Shown here: one piece after another, positions 41,541 through 56,160 of the stretch | Layout of the letters: every line of letters starts with the position of its first letter | Position numbering within the stretch: the first letter of the stretch is position 1 | Source: Pempheris klunzingeri | Lineage: Eukaryota; Chordata; Actinopteri; Acropomatiformes; Pempheridae | Assembly: GCF_042242105.1 (NCBI RefSeq) | Contig: NC_092029.1 | Coordinates: 21,066,885 to 21,130,884, forward strand | Direction of reading: 5' to 3' | Length of the DNA stretch: 64,000 bases | The notes under the pieces: model-generated | Told to the model about the DNA's origin: nothing | What the model saw: only the letters and a program-made list of their open reading frames with translations | The model's database searches: none | Program-made: the position numbers and the translations under genes

Positions 41541-42879
41541 AATGTATGGTGAAATCAGACAGACACATTAGTAAAAAAGAAGTTTAAAATCAATACTTAT
41601 TGTTGGCTTTATTTTTAAAAAAATGTCTGTGTGGAGGTGAAATTGCCCGTCGGTGTGAGTGTGAAGGATGTGTGTCTGTATGTTGTGTGTTACCTCTATG
41701 TGTGACCCTGATGGATATTTATTTTAAGATTAATTTTGTAATCCCACTTCAAAATGTTATTCAAAATCAAATCATCAGAACAGACTAAATGAGGTAATAA
41801 ACTGCCAAATGTAATAATCTTCAATTTAACTCATTTTTATCTAAACCATTATGTAAAGATCATAATAACCACTGTAAACGTCTCTATATTATTCCAGTGG
41901 CATTCTGCAAGCTCCTCAGTACACTGCTGCCTAGTTCTTGGTGAAGCCAGTGCTTCACCAGAAGGTGGCAGCATGTCCTAAATAATGACATCACTCCGCG
42001 CCGTAGATACACCTCATGGCAATAGTTCCAATAGTTCCAATTTCCAGTCAACATGAGTTATGGTACTGATTTATGTTGATACTACTTTGAAATAAGAGCC
42101 ATTGTTTGAACTAACTGTGCATACCTGACTGACAATTTTCATTGTGACTGTTACAAAAGCAGTCTGCAGACAGGCACAGGAAGTCCGTCCATATGTTGAA
42201 CACCAACTCCCTGATAAGTCATTGGGGAGTGGGACACCTCTAACAGCCTGAACTTCATCATTTGTGCACAAGCTACTTCAACTGTTTACCAAAACTGACA
42301 AAAAAAATGATTTGCTCACATCGGTGTGTGTGTGAGAGGGGAAGTCTGGTCATGTCCAGGCTTTTATCAGCTTCTGCACAAGGGTGTCTGTAAACACGAG
42401 TGCTGCCAGTACCAATAAATCCACTGTTTGTTATTGTTCTGGGACTTCCATGCCACTCCACTCTGCCTTATCTGGTCAGCCCAAAGCAACTAGACACAGA
42501 TATTTCTCCAAAAAGGCCACGTGGATGCTCTATCCACCGAGCTGCCTGTTAAATACTCTGTTGGCCACAGCTCATTTCATGATTTTATTTTCTACAGCTA
42601 CAGTATATACGTGACAACAGGTGTCAGGCCTGCTGAGGTGGCCTTTGGAGATCAAAACAACAGTAGTTCCATCTCAACTTTCTCTCAGAAAGTAACATGA
42701 CTGTCTATTGTGGCTCCAAAAAGCATTAAAAATCCACTCACTTTCCCCCAAATCAAGTGTTTTGCAAAGAAACGTTTTGTATTGTGGTTCCTTAAGTCCA
42801 GAACTGATCTCTCACATAATTGGGAATGCTCAGGTGGTGTGGGTGGCGTCTACAAAAGAAACGTTTACACCGAACATGG

Positions 42880-42990
42880 AAGTTCATACTTGAGCTTGGA
42901 AATTGTAGCGTGATAGAAAAAAAAACCTTAACTCAAGGACTACTCACTTGCTTTCTCCAGGGCTTTTAACCCCATCTAATGGTCTTCATC
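42880..42990 (+). repeat. Interspersed repeat piece
   Basis: GAGCTTGGAAATTGTAGCGT, CTCACTTGCTTTCTCCAGGG and CTTTTAACCCCATCTAATGG resemble words at 33577-33610 and at 3411-3450 (CTGACTTGCTTCCAGAGCGT). It belongs to one degraded family in three places. Confidence 0.5.
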
Positions 42991-44079
42991 AGTTCGTGAA
43001 AAGCACACAGAGCCCGGTGAACGCCACAAACAGACAGCAGCAGCTGTCTGTGAACGCCACACTCACACAGATCACAGGAGGTCAAAGGTCATCGACCAGG
43101 AGTCAGCAGGTGATTGGAGGAAGATCGAAGATGACTGCAGAGACCATCTTTGTACGGCCACGACTGAAGCTCCACATTTCAATGGCATGATGACGCCAGA
43201 GCCATTCCTCCCTGGAGCCAACTCCATCAGGTGAGGATACAGCAAGGGATAGAATGTGAAAGCTCAGGAAGAAGCTTGTCAGTGGACCCTGAGTTAGGAA
43301 TTTTTGTCAAACTATGTTATTTGTAGACATTTTTGTCTGGGCTGTTGGCATTATTAGTTTGGGATCTGACTCATTCAGGTTCTACCTCTGTGTGCTGCCG
43401 GTTCTCACTGATGACATCTACATCTTTAGTTTTAGGGGATCTCTTCCTTTAAGCCACACACCTTCTCTTCTTTAATTCGCCTCCATCATTCTCAATAATA
43501 ATAACACTGATAATAAATGCTTGGATTAATACAGCGCCTGACGAGAGAGCCAAGGACACTTTCCAGTGTAGAATTCATGCTGCACATCGACACTGAGGAA
43601 CGCACTCTTAAGAATAGATGATGGAAGTGAGTGGAAAATGGCACCTTCACTATCACAGTTTGAGGCCATCCATACTGAAAATGGATGTGCTCAGTCCATC
43701 TGTAAAGCACTTTAGATAAAAGCCCCCACCGAGCACAGCATTAAAAATGGTACACATAATACTTGTGGATTGGCTTGATGTTAAATGTGGCCCTCAAATA
43801 TGCTAACAGGCCTCAGGCATGCTGCTGGCAAAGGGAAGCAGACGCCTGCTGATTGGTTCATTACGAGGGCCAGGCTCTGACTCAAGGTCAGCACACACTC
43901 CGGCAGACACAGGTTCCCTCCTCATCTAGATGAAAATGTTAATGGAACATTTTTCATCATTGGGGGCTCATTGAGTGAGATGTCCCCGGCATGAACCGGA
44001 CCGGACCAGCTGTTTGGAGACGGTTATGGCTCTTTCAGTGGAGAGGGGAAAGCAGTGAGCTCAGCAGATCTGCCACTGC

Positions 44080-44103
44080 TGCCTGCCTGCCTGCCTGCCT
44101 GCC
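44080..44103. repeat. (TGCC)6 tandem repeat
   Basis: Six TGCC units in a row, directly visible. Confidence 0.95.
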
Positions 44104-45279
44104 ATGCATAGGCTGTAACAGGAGTCTGAGTGGAATACTGAACAGGCCAGAGATGTGTAGGAGGCATCACACACACTGCCAGTGAAGCACCTATTGGAGG
44201 AGCTTCAGATGTGATGTACTTTAGAGCTTCTGAAGGATTGAAAAAGATAAAGGCATCGCTGATCAAGCCTTCATTTTAATGTGTGACTTGTCACGGCTGC
44301 TTTTAAGGTGGAATGACTACAGTAACAATAAAATGTTTCCTTTTTCCTGAGAGCCATAATGTTTTGGGGAAACGTTTGATATGAAATGTTTGATTGAAAG
44401 ATATTTCCATTTGATGCATTGTACTTCTGAAAAATCTTTTCACGTGAATGAGGAGCAGAGGACTAGGATTCCAAAATATCCCTGTATCATTTCTTTATGG
44501 ATTTGAAGTTTCCTTGTGTGATATCCTTTTAGTTGGATGGATTCTCAGACAGCCCTTTTTTCTCTCCTCAATAACAGAAAAACACATCAGCCAATAAGAA
44601 GCGTGCTCCTTAACAACTGGGAAAATGATGCTCTCCAGCTCTTTGATCTGGCTCTAATCTTGTTTCGATGCTGCAGTGGCAAATGAGGTGAAATATCGTC
44701 AAGTTATGGATGGAGTTCCACAATGCTTGTTCCTGTTTCCCTGCTGAGGCATATTAAGTTACAAAATAAAGGCGCACCAAAGGGCTGCATGTCAAAATGT
44801 GGACAATGCTTGCTGCAGCGTTGCTTCAGGTTCATTTCATTGTCAGTAACCACTAAGACTAATGCAAAAGAAAAAAAAGATATAGCATGCTTTTTTCATC
44901 CCTTTTTTCTTTCATTATTTATGATTTTTAAGTATTTTTCTGTCAGATTTGTAGAGCAATTTAAGTATAATACTGGTATTATATCACATGAATGGTGAGT
45001 TAAGTCTGAATCCAAGCTTCCTGTGCACATTTAAATTGGTGTATATTATAAGTAACAGATCAATAACCTCAATCAATACAAGCGGCACGAACATGTTAGG
45101 ATTTATCCTTTGTCCCTTTCTGAGACACACAATACCCCAATATTTATATATTTTTAGGCATGCTAGCTTTAACACATTCCTGAATCCATTCTGATCATTT
45201 TTCATGAAGACAACATCTGTTTAAAACAATGTCACAGTATCAGTATTAGTATTAACGGACATTTTGACCACTGATTTTC

Positions 45280-45510
45280 AATCAATGTACACAATCCATC
45301 ATGCACTCTCCTCTCACCCAGCTTACAGTCTTCTTGACGCTCCATCTTATCATTACAACATATTATATATATATCATATAGGCCTATTATTTATTTGTCA
45401 TTGCATATTTTCTACTGCTGTTTTCTTTACTCTTTGTTTTTTTCTATTGCTGCTGCTGTAACCTACGGGGGATCAATAAAGAAAAGTCTAAGTCTAAGTC
45501 TAAGTCATCT
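45280..45510 (+). repeat. LINE 3' tail with (TAAGTC)n end
   Basis: A TA-rich block, then TGCTGCTGCTGTAACCTACG and GGGGATCAATAAAG, ending in tandem TAAGTC units. This is the usual layout of a fish LINE 3' end. No coding part is left. Confidence 0.6.
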
Positions 45511-46479
45511 TATAAAAGACTGAAATGGATCGAATCTAGGACAGCAGGTTCTGCAACAGCACTTCCTCAGAACTGTGCTGCCATCACAATTGTCCACTAC
45601 AGTCTACTGGTATGTACACGATGGGATACATCATAGTTGGTTTGTGGCATTCCCTGCTGGAATCTGCTTGATTTATGTCTTGATCAGTACATGAATAAAG
45701 GGCTCAGTGTTCATCGGTGTGGTTACTGTGTGTAATGCCGTGAGACACTGTGTCCCATCAACACTGCTGAGCTGATGGTAAAGACCTGAACGTGTTCTCT
45801 CGGCCTGATCACACTCTTTTCTCTCTTCTCACTGTGCACACTTTGGTGCTGTCATTTTGAAAATACCAGACAGGATGATTCCGGATGTTAACGGTAAATT
45901 CATGCCCATCCAGATTTGCACACACAAGCGGGCTTGAGGACAAACAAAGCAACGCAATCCTTCGGTTTCACCGCCCTTCACTCTTAGCTGATGAGGACAC
46001 ACGACTATGAACCGTCTCCTGCCGACCAAACACCGTGCATTCTGCGGACTGCCTCGGTTAGCCGGCTAGACGGTACGACCAGCAACAGTCGGTGTTCCTC
46101 CCGACATCAGAGCTGACCGTAAACACATGTGCCAGATGTGAGTCTTCCAAAATAAATCGCTTATTTTCACTCCTGGCTCGCTGGTTACGCTTCAACGCCG
46201 CTTTTATTCTGAAAAACGAAGTCGGAAGTGCTGTTCTTGTGAAGTGGGACTAGCTTACACCCCACACAGGTTAGCTGACGCGGGCTAGCCTGTTATGGAA
46301 GAAGGAGCGCGAGCGAGGGGCCGTCTGATAAAACGGGACTGGCTGGGACTAGTTCTGAGGCGTCATTTGGAAAGATAACGCCACATACCGGAAGCCTGGG
46401 GAACCTCTTCCTGGCTGAAAACAAAAACACCATTGAGAGAAAGCTAAAATCACGGGACAGCCACAATCACACGTACAGC

Positions 46480-46533
46480 ATGGACCCGACAGCCGCGGAG
46501 CGTCCGGTAATTACCCGCCGCCGTCGAGTGTAG
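46480..46533 (+). other. Upstream ORF in rev3l leader (17 codons)
   Basis: ATG at 46480 opens MDPTAAERPVITRRRRV, then TAG. It is out of the main frame's reach, ending 254 nt before the rev3l ATG. Whether it lies in the mature 5' UTR depends on the unknown start site. Confidence 0.45.
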
Positions 46534-46614
46534 CTCTCCGCGGCCGCAGCTGAACCTCAGCGGCGGCACCTCGGTGCGCGCTTCAGCGACGGGAATCTTT
46601 GTTCGCGTTTTTAC

Positions 46615-46665
46615 ATGGGACACAACCGGGCTTCCCCCCGCTTTGTCGTTGTTTTACCGCCGTGA
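46615..46665 (+). other. Upstream ORF in rev3l leader (16 codons)
   Basis: ATG at 46615 opens MGHNRASPRFVVVLPP, then TGA. A third minimal uORF (ATG TAC TCT TAA) lies at 46716-46727. Confidence 0.45.
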
Positions 46666-46787
46666 CAGCTCCCCCCTCGGTTGGTATCTACTAGCCACCG
46701 AGGTCCCCACATCTTATGTACTCTTAACAGTAGTTTTTTTGGCTTTTCTGTCGGTCGGTCCCTCTCTGACGGACGCGGCAGTCCGTC

Positions 46788-46926
46788 ATGTTTTCCGTGC
46801 GCATCGTCACCGCAGACTTCTACTTAGCAAGTCCCATCAAAGACCTGGACGTCTGCTTCTCCGAGTTCAGGGAGAGCGACGTGAAGAAAGTGCCGGTGGT
46901 GCGGATCTTTGGAGCAACTCCCGCAG
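46788..46926 (+). CDS. rev3l: DNA polymerase zeta catalytic subunit, first coding exon
   Basis: Rev3l is the B-family catalytic subunit of DNA polymerase zeta, which extends mismatched or damaged primer ends during translesion synthesis in the nucleus. The exon encodes MFSVRIVTADFYLASPIKDL, then DVCFSEF, then VKKVPVVRIFGATPAG. This matches the human N-terminus (MFSVRIVTADYYMASPL, VKKVPVVRVFGATPAG). It is 139 nt and ends in phase 1 at G|GTGAGC; the human first coding exon is recalled to end at the same nucleotide. All remaining exons, including the polymerase domain, lie beyond the window. It follows traf3ip2 in the same orientation, as in human. Confidence 0.93.
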
Positions 46927-47271
46927 GTGAGCCGACACTTTTCCTCCTAATGTCAGTGCTTTTCTGTGTGACTGGAGCTAATGGTGGCTGTGGACGGCTC
47001 CACGCGGCAGGTTACGTGTTTGCGGCCGCTGTTTAGTTCGGACGCGCGCACTCACGCTCTGTATCGTTGTGTGTGTGGGGGGGGATCTAACGGGTCCGAC
47101 TCGCTAAATGACGACAGGAAGATGATTTAGGGTGTTGACACGCTGTACCAGCGCGCCCGTGCCCCGATGTTGCTTTGCATACGGGGCTGCCTGCAGCGGT
47201 GGGGGGAGTCCTCTGCCCCCTCCTCACGCGGCTCTGCTTTGTTTCCGCTCCCTGGCTGCTCCATCATGGCA

Positions 47272-47301
47272 TGGTGGTGGTGGTGGTGGTGGTGGTGGTG
47301 G
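47272..47301. repeat. (TGG)10 trinucleotide repeat
   Basis: Ten TGG units within the CpG-rich start of rev3l intron 1, about 350 bp after the exon. Confidence 0.96.
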
Positions 47302-47819
47302 ACACTTCTGCCTACAGGGCTCGACTTGTGCCTCCACCTGCCACATGTGGCACCCAGACACAGCGGACACGCTCCCCGTCATGGTGGGTTTTATTGTGTT
47401 TGTAGCAACCTGTGGAGTGGGATCACCACGCTGCCTCCTGGTCCGGCTGTCCCTCGTCTGTCCAGGTTGAAGTGAAAAGTAAAAGTAATAAGACAGATGT
47501 TGATGAAAGGAAACGGGACTTGGGTCATTCCCACCGTGACACTGGGTGAGTGCAGCCAAACAAATCGAGGTTATGCCACGAGTGGAGACAGATTTGGGGC
47601 TGTGTGGAAAGCACTCTGCAGTCAGTGGTGTGCTCAGTAGAAGGCAGTGCAGTCTGAGAGGGCAGGAGCCATCATGACAGGACATTAGTTTACAGGGTGG
47701 AACAATAAGGGAGAAACCTACAAGGTGTGGAAATAGATGTGCAGTGCATATTGACATAAGCACAGTAAAGACCCATGTACATGGAGAACATGTCACGATT
47801 CCTGCTGTATAAACGATAT

Positions 47820-47823
<4 letters not shown>

Positions 47824-47863
<40 letters not shown>
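47824..47863. repeat. (TG)n microsatellite
   Basis: A 40-bp uninterrupted run in rev3l intron 1. Confidence 0.97.
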
Positions 47864-47868
<5 letters not shown>

Positions 47869-48346
47869 GAGGGGCTGAGATTTACTGTAGATATGCGTTT
47901 TCTTTGAGATTTGGCACATGCTCTGCTCTCTAATAAATCCATTACAGCGGAGCTCTCTGGGTACCTTAATCCCCACGCCGCAAAACAATAGAATCATTTC
48001 CTGCACAATAGCACAGCATTATCACCCCAGCCAAATCCTGTTGCGATTGCTGTGCCCTCTCTCCAACCCTATTTGACAGGTGAAAGCACTGTTGCAGCAG
48101 AGTGGCTGTGTATATTTTTAGCGGGATTAGTCCCCACGGTGGGGTAAATGGGAGTCAAATTTGTCCCCCGGGCTGTGGCAGTGCTCCCCTGCAGGGCGAC
48201 CCGGAGCGGCGTCCAGCAGGATGCACCTCCAGGGAGGATTAAAGGATATGGAGCAGAGAAATGAAGGACAGGGTCAGGGTGTCAGGTCTAATTCGGTTCT
48301 GTCATAAACCTGCACGTTCGCATGCGGTTGTGCTGATATGAGGGAG

Positions 48347-48348
<2 letters not shown>

Positions 48349-48378
<30 letters not shown>
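48349..48378. repeat. (AC)n microsatellite
   Basis: A 30-bp uninterrupted AC run in rev3l intron 1. Confidence 0.97.
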
Positions 48379-48382
<4 letters not shown>

Positions 48383-51300
48383 GCAGAGGCAGCCTGAGTA
48401 GCCTGTCAGTGAATGTGTGTTGAGGAGCAGTCCATCAACACAATGAAACCAATGAAAATAGCAGTGCAGCTAGAGGCTGGAGACACAGTTTACAGATATA
48501 TAGATTAATTTTATAATACTAGACTGAATAATGTCTTATCAGGTATCAACATCATTTTATTGCTTTTTTCCTTTTTGTGGGTGGCTGCATTATTGTTGAG
48601 TGGGGCAATTTTCTGAGCTTGACCTAATGAGTAAAATTGACAAATGTTCGGTCGAGAGGTGAAAATCAGTCAATAAACAGGCTAGTTGATTTGTCAGAAA
48701 ATTCATTGTTCAACCTAGATTTGCTCGGTTTTGCTGTCTGAAAAGGCTTTGGTGCCTTTCTCTGTCTTATGTGACGATGAACTGAATATATTTGGATTTT
48801 GAACTGTTGGTCCAACAACACATGCAATTTGAAAATGTCACCGTGGGCTTTAGGGACCAAACATTTGCCATCGTCTCAAACCCGAAGATATGCAATTTAC
48901 AATGGATAAACCAGAGAGAGGCAGCAGATCCTCACATCTAAGAAGCTGGATCCAGTGATTTTTCTTTTTTTGCTTGTATGTGACTAATATGATTCATTTA
49001 TGTATTTAATGTAAACTAATCATTTAATCCACTGTCTATATTAAAGGCACATTCTGGCATTTTCCAAGTCCAGGACTCATCACATTTGTTGTTGATTCTG
49101 ACTGCAGGTCACGGTGACTTTGACTTTGCACTTTTGCCCTTTTTGTAGATCCCAGTGCAGTCAGCAACAATGGCTAATCCAGGGGGGCACAATTATGAAA
49201 GTAATTATAATAGATAAAATGATAAAAAATAATAAAAACACGAAAGTCGAAGAAAATGGTTGTTTAAATCCCTGCTGAAATCTCATTTTATGAACTAATT
49301 AAAAAAAAAAGGACCTGAAAAGGGTTTACAAGAAGACTCCCACAGGCTCTGTAATGGACTGATACAGATGTGATAATTGTCAGAGCAATGCTCCTGCTTC
49401 TCCTCCATTTTGTGGGAGTGTTTGACCCTCGTGTGTTGGCGCACACTTTAGTTAAACCTGGTCTAAATGCCTCTTCCTCTAATCCCGTCTGATTAGTTAA
49501 CATTCCTGAATATGTGGCGTATCTGTATCACAGTGGAGCATCAGAAGCTTTCACTGAATGAGTTCCTACACACGTACGTACTCTAACATATTAACTGGTA
49601 TTGTCTCTCTGTAACATGCTGTCTGTGGTTTGAATCACCGTGTCTTACTTCAGTTTGCAGTAATGATACAGCAGAGCGTCTGTAGTTTGTTTGTGTGTTG
49701 TGTACAGACGCAAAACAATTTGACTCTCCTCTTGCTTAGTTTATGTGTCACTAGTGGGGAGCTGGAGAGTCAGTGCTGCACTTCAAGAAATAAAATCACA
49801 CCACCATCTGGAAGACATTGAAGTGGAGAGGAATCTTTCTTTCTGTGGCTTAAAAACTGGCCACACCCACCCAACAGCAGTTACTTTTCTTTATTTCCTG
49901 TTGCCTTCATGGTGATTTTTATTGTCTGGCCTGAAGGGAGGAATTCATGAGCAGTTTTGCTTAATGTGCGTCTGCTTTTATCTCATCAGTGTGTTTACCC
50001 TGGTGTAAGCGGTCAGTAGTGCATCTGCACCATGTGCTTCTGCCTACAACCCCAGGCCTTGTATTTCCTGTCCTTCCCTGACCTAAGCCATGCACACTCC
50101 ACCAATCAGCCCTGTGTAATTTGAAGCCACATTTCCTGCTTTTTTTTCCCTCCCCTCTCTTTGTAGCGTTCAGTGGCCGGCTGGACTGTGTTGCACACAA
50201 ACTGTATATACGACCATCTCTGGACAGGTCAAGGAGAAAGGGGAATCTGTTTTGGGTGAAAATTGCACACGTGATGAGTATCGCATCATGCTTTTTAATA
50301 ACTGGCTTCTTTGGCATTTTTTGCGTTTGAAAATCTCTCAGGGAGGTAAACAGCTCACGCTGCTAAGGCTTACTGTTGAAGCGGCTGCAACCTTTTGAGG
50401 TTTGACTGCATTGATCTCGGCCCTTGATGCACTGACAGGCCCTGGGCCCTGTGACAGCAGGAGACGCTCTGTTTTGGTTCTTGCTTGGACATGTGCACTT
50501 GAGTGTTTATGGGGTGTGTGTGTAAGAGCCGAGAAGGAGGAAGTGCATGACCAATTGACCTGAATAAGGGGGGCCAAGCATGAAGCACAGGGAGGAATAA
50601 AACCGAGGGCCCCTTCCACCCCTCTGCCTCTCCCCCCCCCAGGTTTAGCTCTCTCCAGGGGAACCCTTAATGCCATCTGAAGGAATTCCTCCTGGATCCA
50701 TTAATAGGATAATAGGCGGATTCAAAAGAACTCGGTGGCTCATTAGGCAGAAGGTCATTGTCCTCTTAACTCTTTACTTTCCTCTCTCCCGGTTCAATTC
50801 TCATCATATAACTGCCACATCAGTTGCTCCTAATTACTTTATAATTGAGTGAGAATCCTATTGGTTGATGTGGTGTCACAGTAAATGATTTTTATTCTTT
50901 TTTCCTTCATCTTTCTATTTTACTCCAGCGTGTGTTACATTTGACCACTGTGGGTTTACCAGAGGGAAGTAGAGCCATGTTTTTGATAGAGAGGTGTCAC
51001 AAAGTGAGACTGAACACTGCTCCACACTAATCCTCTTCCTGTGATGTTTCAGCCCACAGATTGTGGCCCAGCATCTTGTCAGTAGTAGTTGAATCAGAGG
51101 AAGGACTGTTCACAGGATTCTGAGCTCCTGTTAATGAGATTCACTGAAGTTGGTCAGTGTAATGAATGCAGAGGACACAGGAGGTGGTGTTACTGCTGTA
51201 TGCATTGGTATACTGGCTGCTGGTTAGGGCTGTGTATACAGTGACAAAACACTAGCAATTATAACGGCAACATTGCTGACAGAAATCGATTCATTGATCA

Positions 51301-51750
51301 CCCAGGTGGCCTGGGGTTTGGGGCACCATGAAGCGAAGTGTCCCTGGTTCGCGTTCATAAGAGGAATGCACCGATCATCATCTTTGATACTATCCTTATT
51401 AAGTGGATTGGGTTACGGCCATGCCGTTTCCTTGTCAATGTCGCCATAAAATTCTGTGTTTTTACCATCAGTCACATTCATTCAGTCATGGCAGCCGCCA
51501 TCACAGCTTTAATTGTACACTCGCACTGCGCCATGTCCACCTCCAGTTAGATGTTTTGATGTGCACACCACATGAGTGGGTTTTCGTTCAACAGTCATTG
51601 GAAAAATAAGTTCATTACCTCGACCAATGTGTTGGAGGTGTGATGGTTTGCACAAATTGTAGTAAGAGCTGTCATCTGCTTTTTTCCTTCAACTGGCTCA
51701 TTGTGGCAGTTTCATTTATCATTCCTCTAATGTTTAAAACAGATTAGCTC

Positions 51751-52000
51751 TATTGTCTGTACTGCTTACCCTTAGAGTGTAGCAGGGGGCCGGGAGCCAT
51801 CCCCTGCTGACGTCGGGCGAGAGGAGGCACACCCTGCACTGGTCATCAGTCAGTCACAGGGCTGGCACATAGAGACACACAACCATTCATACCATACGTT
51901 CACACCTCTGGCCAACTTGGAGTCATTAACTTAACCTTCATGTCTTTGGACTGTCAGAGGAAGCTGGAGTGAATCTACGCCGTACCACTGTGCCGCCCTG
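51751..52000 (+). repeat. Teleost interspersed repeat (LINE-type tail)
   Basis: TATTGTCTGTACTGCTTACC, GCCGGGAGCCATCCCCTGCT, GACACACAACCATTCATACC and TTCATGTCTTTGGACTGTCA are a diverged copy of a very common fish repeat (CTGTACCGCTTATCC...CATGTCTTTGGACTGTGGGA). It ends CACTGTGCCGCCCTGC, the usual end of the family. Non-coding. Confidence 0.7.
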
Positions 52001-55000
52001 CATGATTGACAGCTACAGTATTATTAAAAGCTGCACACGAACACCTAATTGACCTTCCCACTAAATTGTAGTCACCCACACTCTGACTCATCTACTCACT
52101 TTTTGACATCATTAGCTGAAGTGCATCCTAGATGAGTTTCCAGTGAGTTTGTCAGTTGACAAGGTGGCAGCCGGACAGCAGTCACTCACACCTCTCCAGG
52201 GCTGTCATGCTGGTAGCACTACCATTTCTGTCACGTCTCTGTTGTAGAGGCCTGCCAGCATCCGAGGCATTCCCAGTGTGCTATCTGGTTTCAGTGAGGC
52301 TTGTTCAGACACGGTCAGGACAGACTCAGTGAAGAGCTTTAATAAGTAAACAGGCTGAGGCCTCCCTTCCCTCCCTCCCACACTATGTAAACCATCTATA
52401 GAAATGTGTGCGGGGGGGCTTTGTCTCTCACCAAATACCTAATACCACAGGCTGCCTTTGTAGTGGATTACAGTCACAGAAGCTGAATAGCCTGTGATTA
52501 ATGAGCAACATCTAACCAAAGATGATGTATTGGGCACAATACTGATTTATCAGCCAGGTGATCCGTTACCTGAAAAGACAAAGGTGCTAAAATGTACCTG
52601 GTATCTCCTCTGTCAAAATTGGGTGTGTTGTCAACGGCTGTCCAACTGCCATTGACTGCAGTGCAAGCAATTGCACTTGTCTATTTTCTGCAACTCAAGG
52701 TCTTCTCACTAAATGGTGCTGGATGGAGGAAATGCAGTGAGGCTGCAGGTTTTTAGAATCACTACTATCCACACCAGGTATTTATGTCTTCTTATAGCTA
52801 ACTGTATCCCAGTGGTTTTGGCACACACTACACAACCACAGCGTCCCCGGTTGGGTACCAGCCAACTGCCTATCACTCTGTCACTGTCCAATAAACAGTG
52901 GGAAGCAGTTGAAGCATTATCCGTTTGTGTCTCTACAGTGTCCAGTGCTTAGAGAACTGTTTGGCAGTGCCAGTGTGTCTAAAGACTCCTAAACTTTACA
53001 GCCACATTCTGCAAACAGCGGACTAGGACAATGTGTTACTTGCTAAACCAGCTGGCATCAGAGTAGTTAAACTAACCAGCCAGGGCCTCCTACCTGGTAG
53101 CTGGCAGCGATTTTCTTTTGTCTTGAAGGAGCTGTGAGTGCACAGCAGCTGCCTCAGTGTCCTTGTTGCTGCTGCAGCCCTGTCAGTCTGATTGATGGCT
53201 ATAATAGGTCTCTCCGGCTCCACACTGGGTATCTGTAGGCGTCACTGTCGAGGGCACAGGCCTGACACTGCAGCACTCCTTGTCCCCAATGCATTTCGTG
53301 TCACCTCGAATCACACTGAGTCAGGTTGGGATGGGTGACTTTACATTAACATCTGTAGCTGTTGGATGTCCTCTTCTAATGGTTTTTTGTGACGTATCGA
53401 TCTGAGCTCAACACCTGCTCAGTTGCTACAGTAAGTTAGTGTCTTGCCCAATGACACTACAGCAGTAGCACACACAGTCAGCATGTGCTCATCTGTCCAA
53501 TCCAGAGTCCTTTTGGCATGATTTTCAGTCCACCACAAGTCTCAATGTGCCCTACAACCCTGCCAACCACCATATAAACATAGGATACTCACATGTCTCT
53601 TGATAGTCCTGACCATGGAGTATTTGCTTGCAGAGTATCAAGCATAACAACCACTATTTTAATCTGCATCTTTTTCTGTATGACAAAGGCTTAACCTTGT
53701 TTAATCCTTGTTTTTTTGTTTTTCATCAAAAGTACAAATGGTGATCACCAGAATGGCAGTGCCTTTGTGTTACACCTTGCATAGATGCATACAGGTGTCC
53801 CTGAGCCACAGGCCATGTGGTGTTTGTCTGATGTCTACATGTAGTAACAAGCTTGTCTTCCAGTTTAACTTGAAATGCATTGCTTGCCCTGTGTGTGTTA
53901 TAAGCCACTGGGGCATTTGGGTTGTTACCGAGTAAGGCCCCTAAGGAGATGGAGCCTTGGAGGAGGAGGAGTTGTTGTTGTTGTTTTCTGGTAGCTGCAT
54001 GTCACATGGTTTTGCCAGTGAGGTAATGTGATTTAGTTCATCTCCATGGTGAGCTGGATGTCCTTTGGAGAGGTGGGTGTGGGGGATAACAGGAAGTGTT
54101 TTGTCCTTTGATGCAGCTGTATGAAAAAGCTAGTGGTTGATGTGAAGTGCCTCCTAATGCAGGGATCTGCTGAGGGCCTCTGTTGACTGGAGGTTTGTAA
54201 AGTTGCTTATCCTGGCAGCTCCGCGTCTCTTCCAAAGCGGGTTCCTTTAATGTTGTTCTGTGTGGTCTGAAGAGAGAGGCCCGTGTTGGCACGTGGTGTT
54301 GGGCTCTTCCCCCCCTCCCCCTGCACCATTGTCCCCACAGGGAGAAGGAGGGGGGGGCCCGCTTTGTCCGCTGAGCTGGTGAGAGAGGTAGACTTCCCAC
54401 TCTGTGTTCCCCCAGGGCCACTGGCACTGTTGCAGGAGAACTCTGCAGTGTTTCAAGGCAGATTAAGACCTTGTTTTAAAAGAATGAAAGAATTTGGCAG
54501 GCTGAGGAAAGCATGAATCGCTGCTGGAGGGGGAGGAATGCTTTGAACCTGTCTTGCTTTGCCATTCAGCATGGATGTTAATGAGGCCTAGATATGTGTG
54601 TGCGTGTGTGGTTTGTGTGCACAAGTGCTCGCATACACACAAAGACGAGAAGTTTTCATCTGTAGCATTGGGTAGATGTACAAATTTAGGTGGAGTAGCC
54701 CTGCCTCCTGTTATTAGAGGAACGTGTGTTGTTTTGCAATGATATTTTTACTGTTCTTGCTGTTTAGTTTTTGACATGAAGCCAAAATGCTTTTGCTGTT
54801 TAAAGCCCTAGACCTGATCAAACATGACAGAGGACAACTGAAGTTGCAAAGTGATGATAATAGTGAGAGTTTTCATGGTTTCAGTCCAGGCTGAGGGGAA
54901 GTGCTACCTCAAATTATACTGTCGACTGTGCACATGTCCATTAAATGTACATTACCTGACTTTATTGTATCAGCAGTAGTGCTCCCAAACTCAGTTAACT

Positions 55001-55229
55001 GTGGACTTTTAAAATATGTTGAGCTTGGATGTAATTGTGGTACGATACAATACAATTCAACAAATTTGCTTTGGTCTTTCATAAGCTCTCGATTTGACTA
55101 GAATTCTGTAGGTGTATTGGCAAAATGTACAAACTCTAAGCTGTGTTCAAGGTACACCTCAAACAAGAACAATTTAAATGTTCAACACAGCTTATATTAC
55201 AGGTGGTTTCTCCAAATTCAACACAAAAT

Positions 55230-56160
<931 letters not shown>

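Larger units (their letters stand above)
40940..45989. other. traf3ip2 3' UTR and spacer to rev3l
   Basis: Candidate poly(A) signals for traf3ip2 are ATTAAA at 41326 and AATAAA at 41796; neither is certain. Repeats are at 41431-41540, 42880-42990, 44080-44103 and 45280-45510. No gene is recognised. Confidence 0.6.
45990..46787 (+). promoter_or_regulatory. rev3l: CpG-rich rev3l promoter and 5' leader
   Basis: CpG density rises sharply from about 46000 and stays high to about 47250, unlike the surrounding DNA. ETS-type sites CGGAAGTG (46223-46230) and CCGGAAGC (46388-46395) are present and there is no obvious TATA box. That fits a housekeeping-type promoter for a DNA repair gene. The transcription start was not located. 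Confidence 0.7.

Noticed and set aside
47224..48006. A 260-codon open frame on the minus strand
   Set aside because: Its composition comes from the (TG)n and (TGG)n simple repeats (runs of HT and P). It has no domain-like sequence and overlaps the CpG-rich start of rev3l intron 1.
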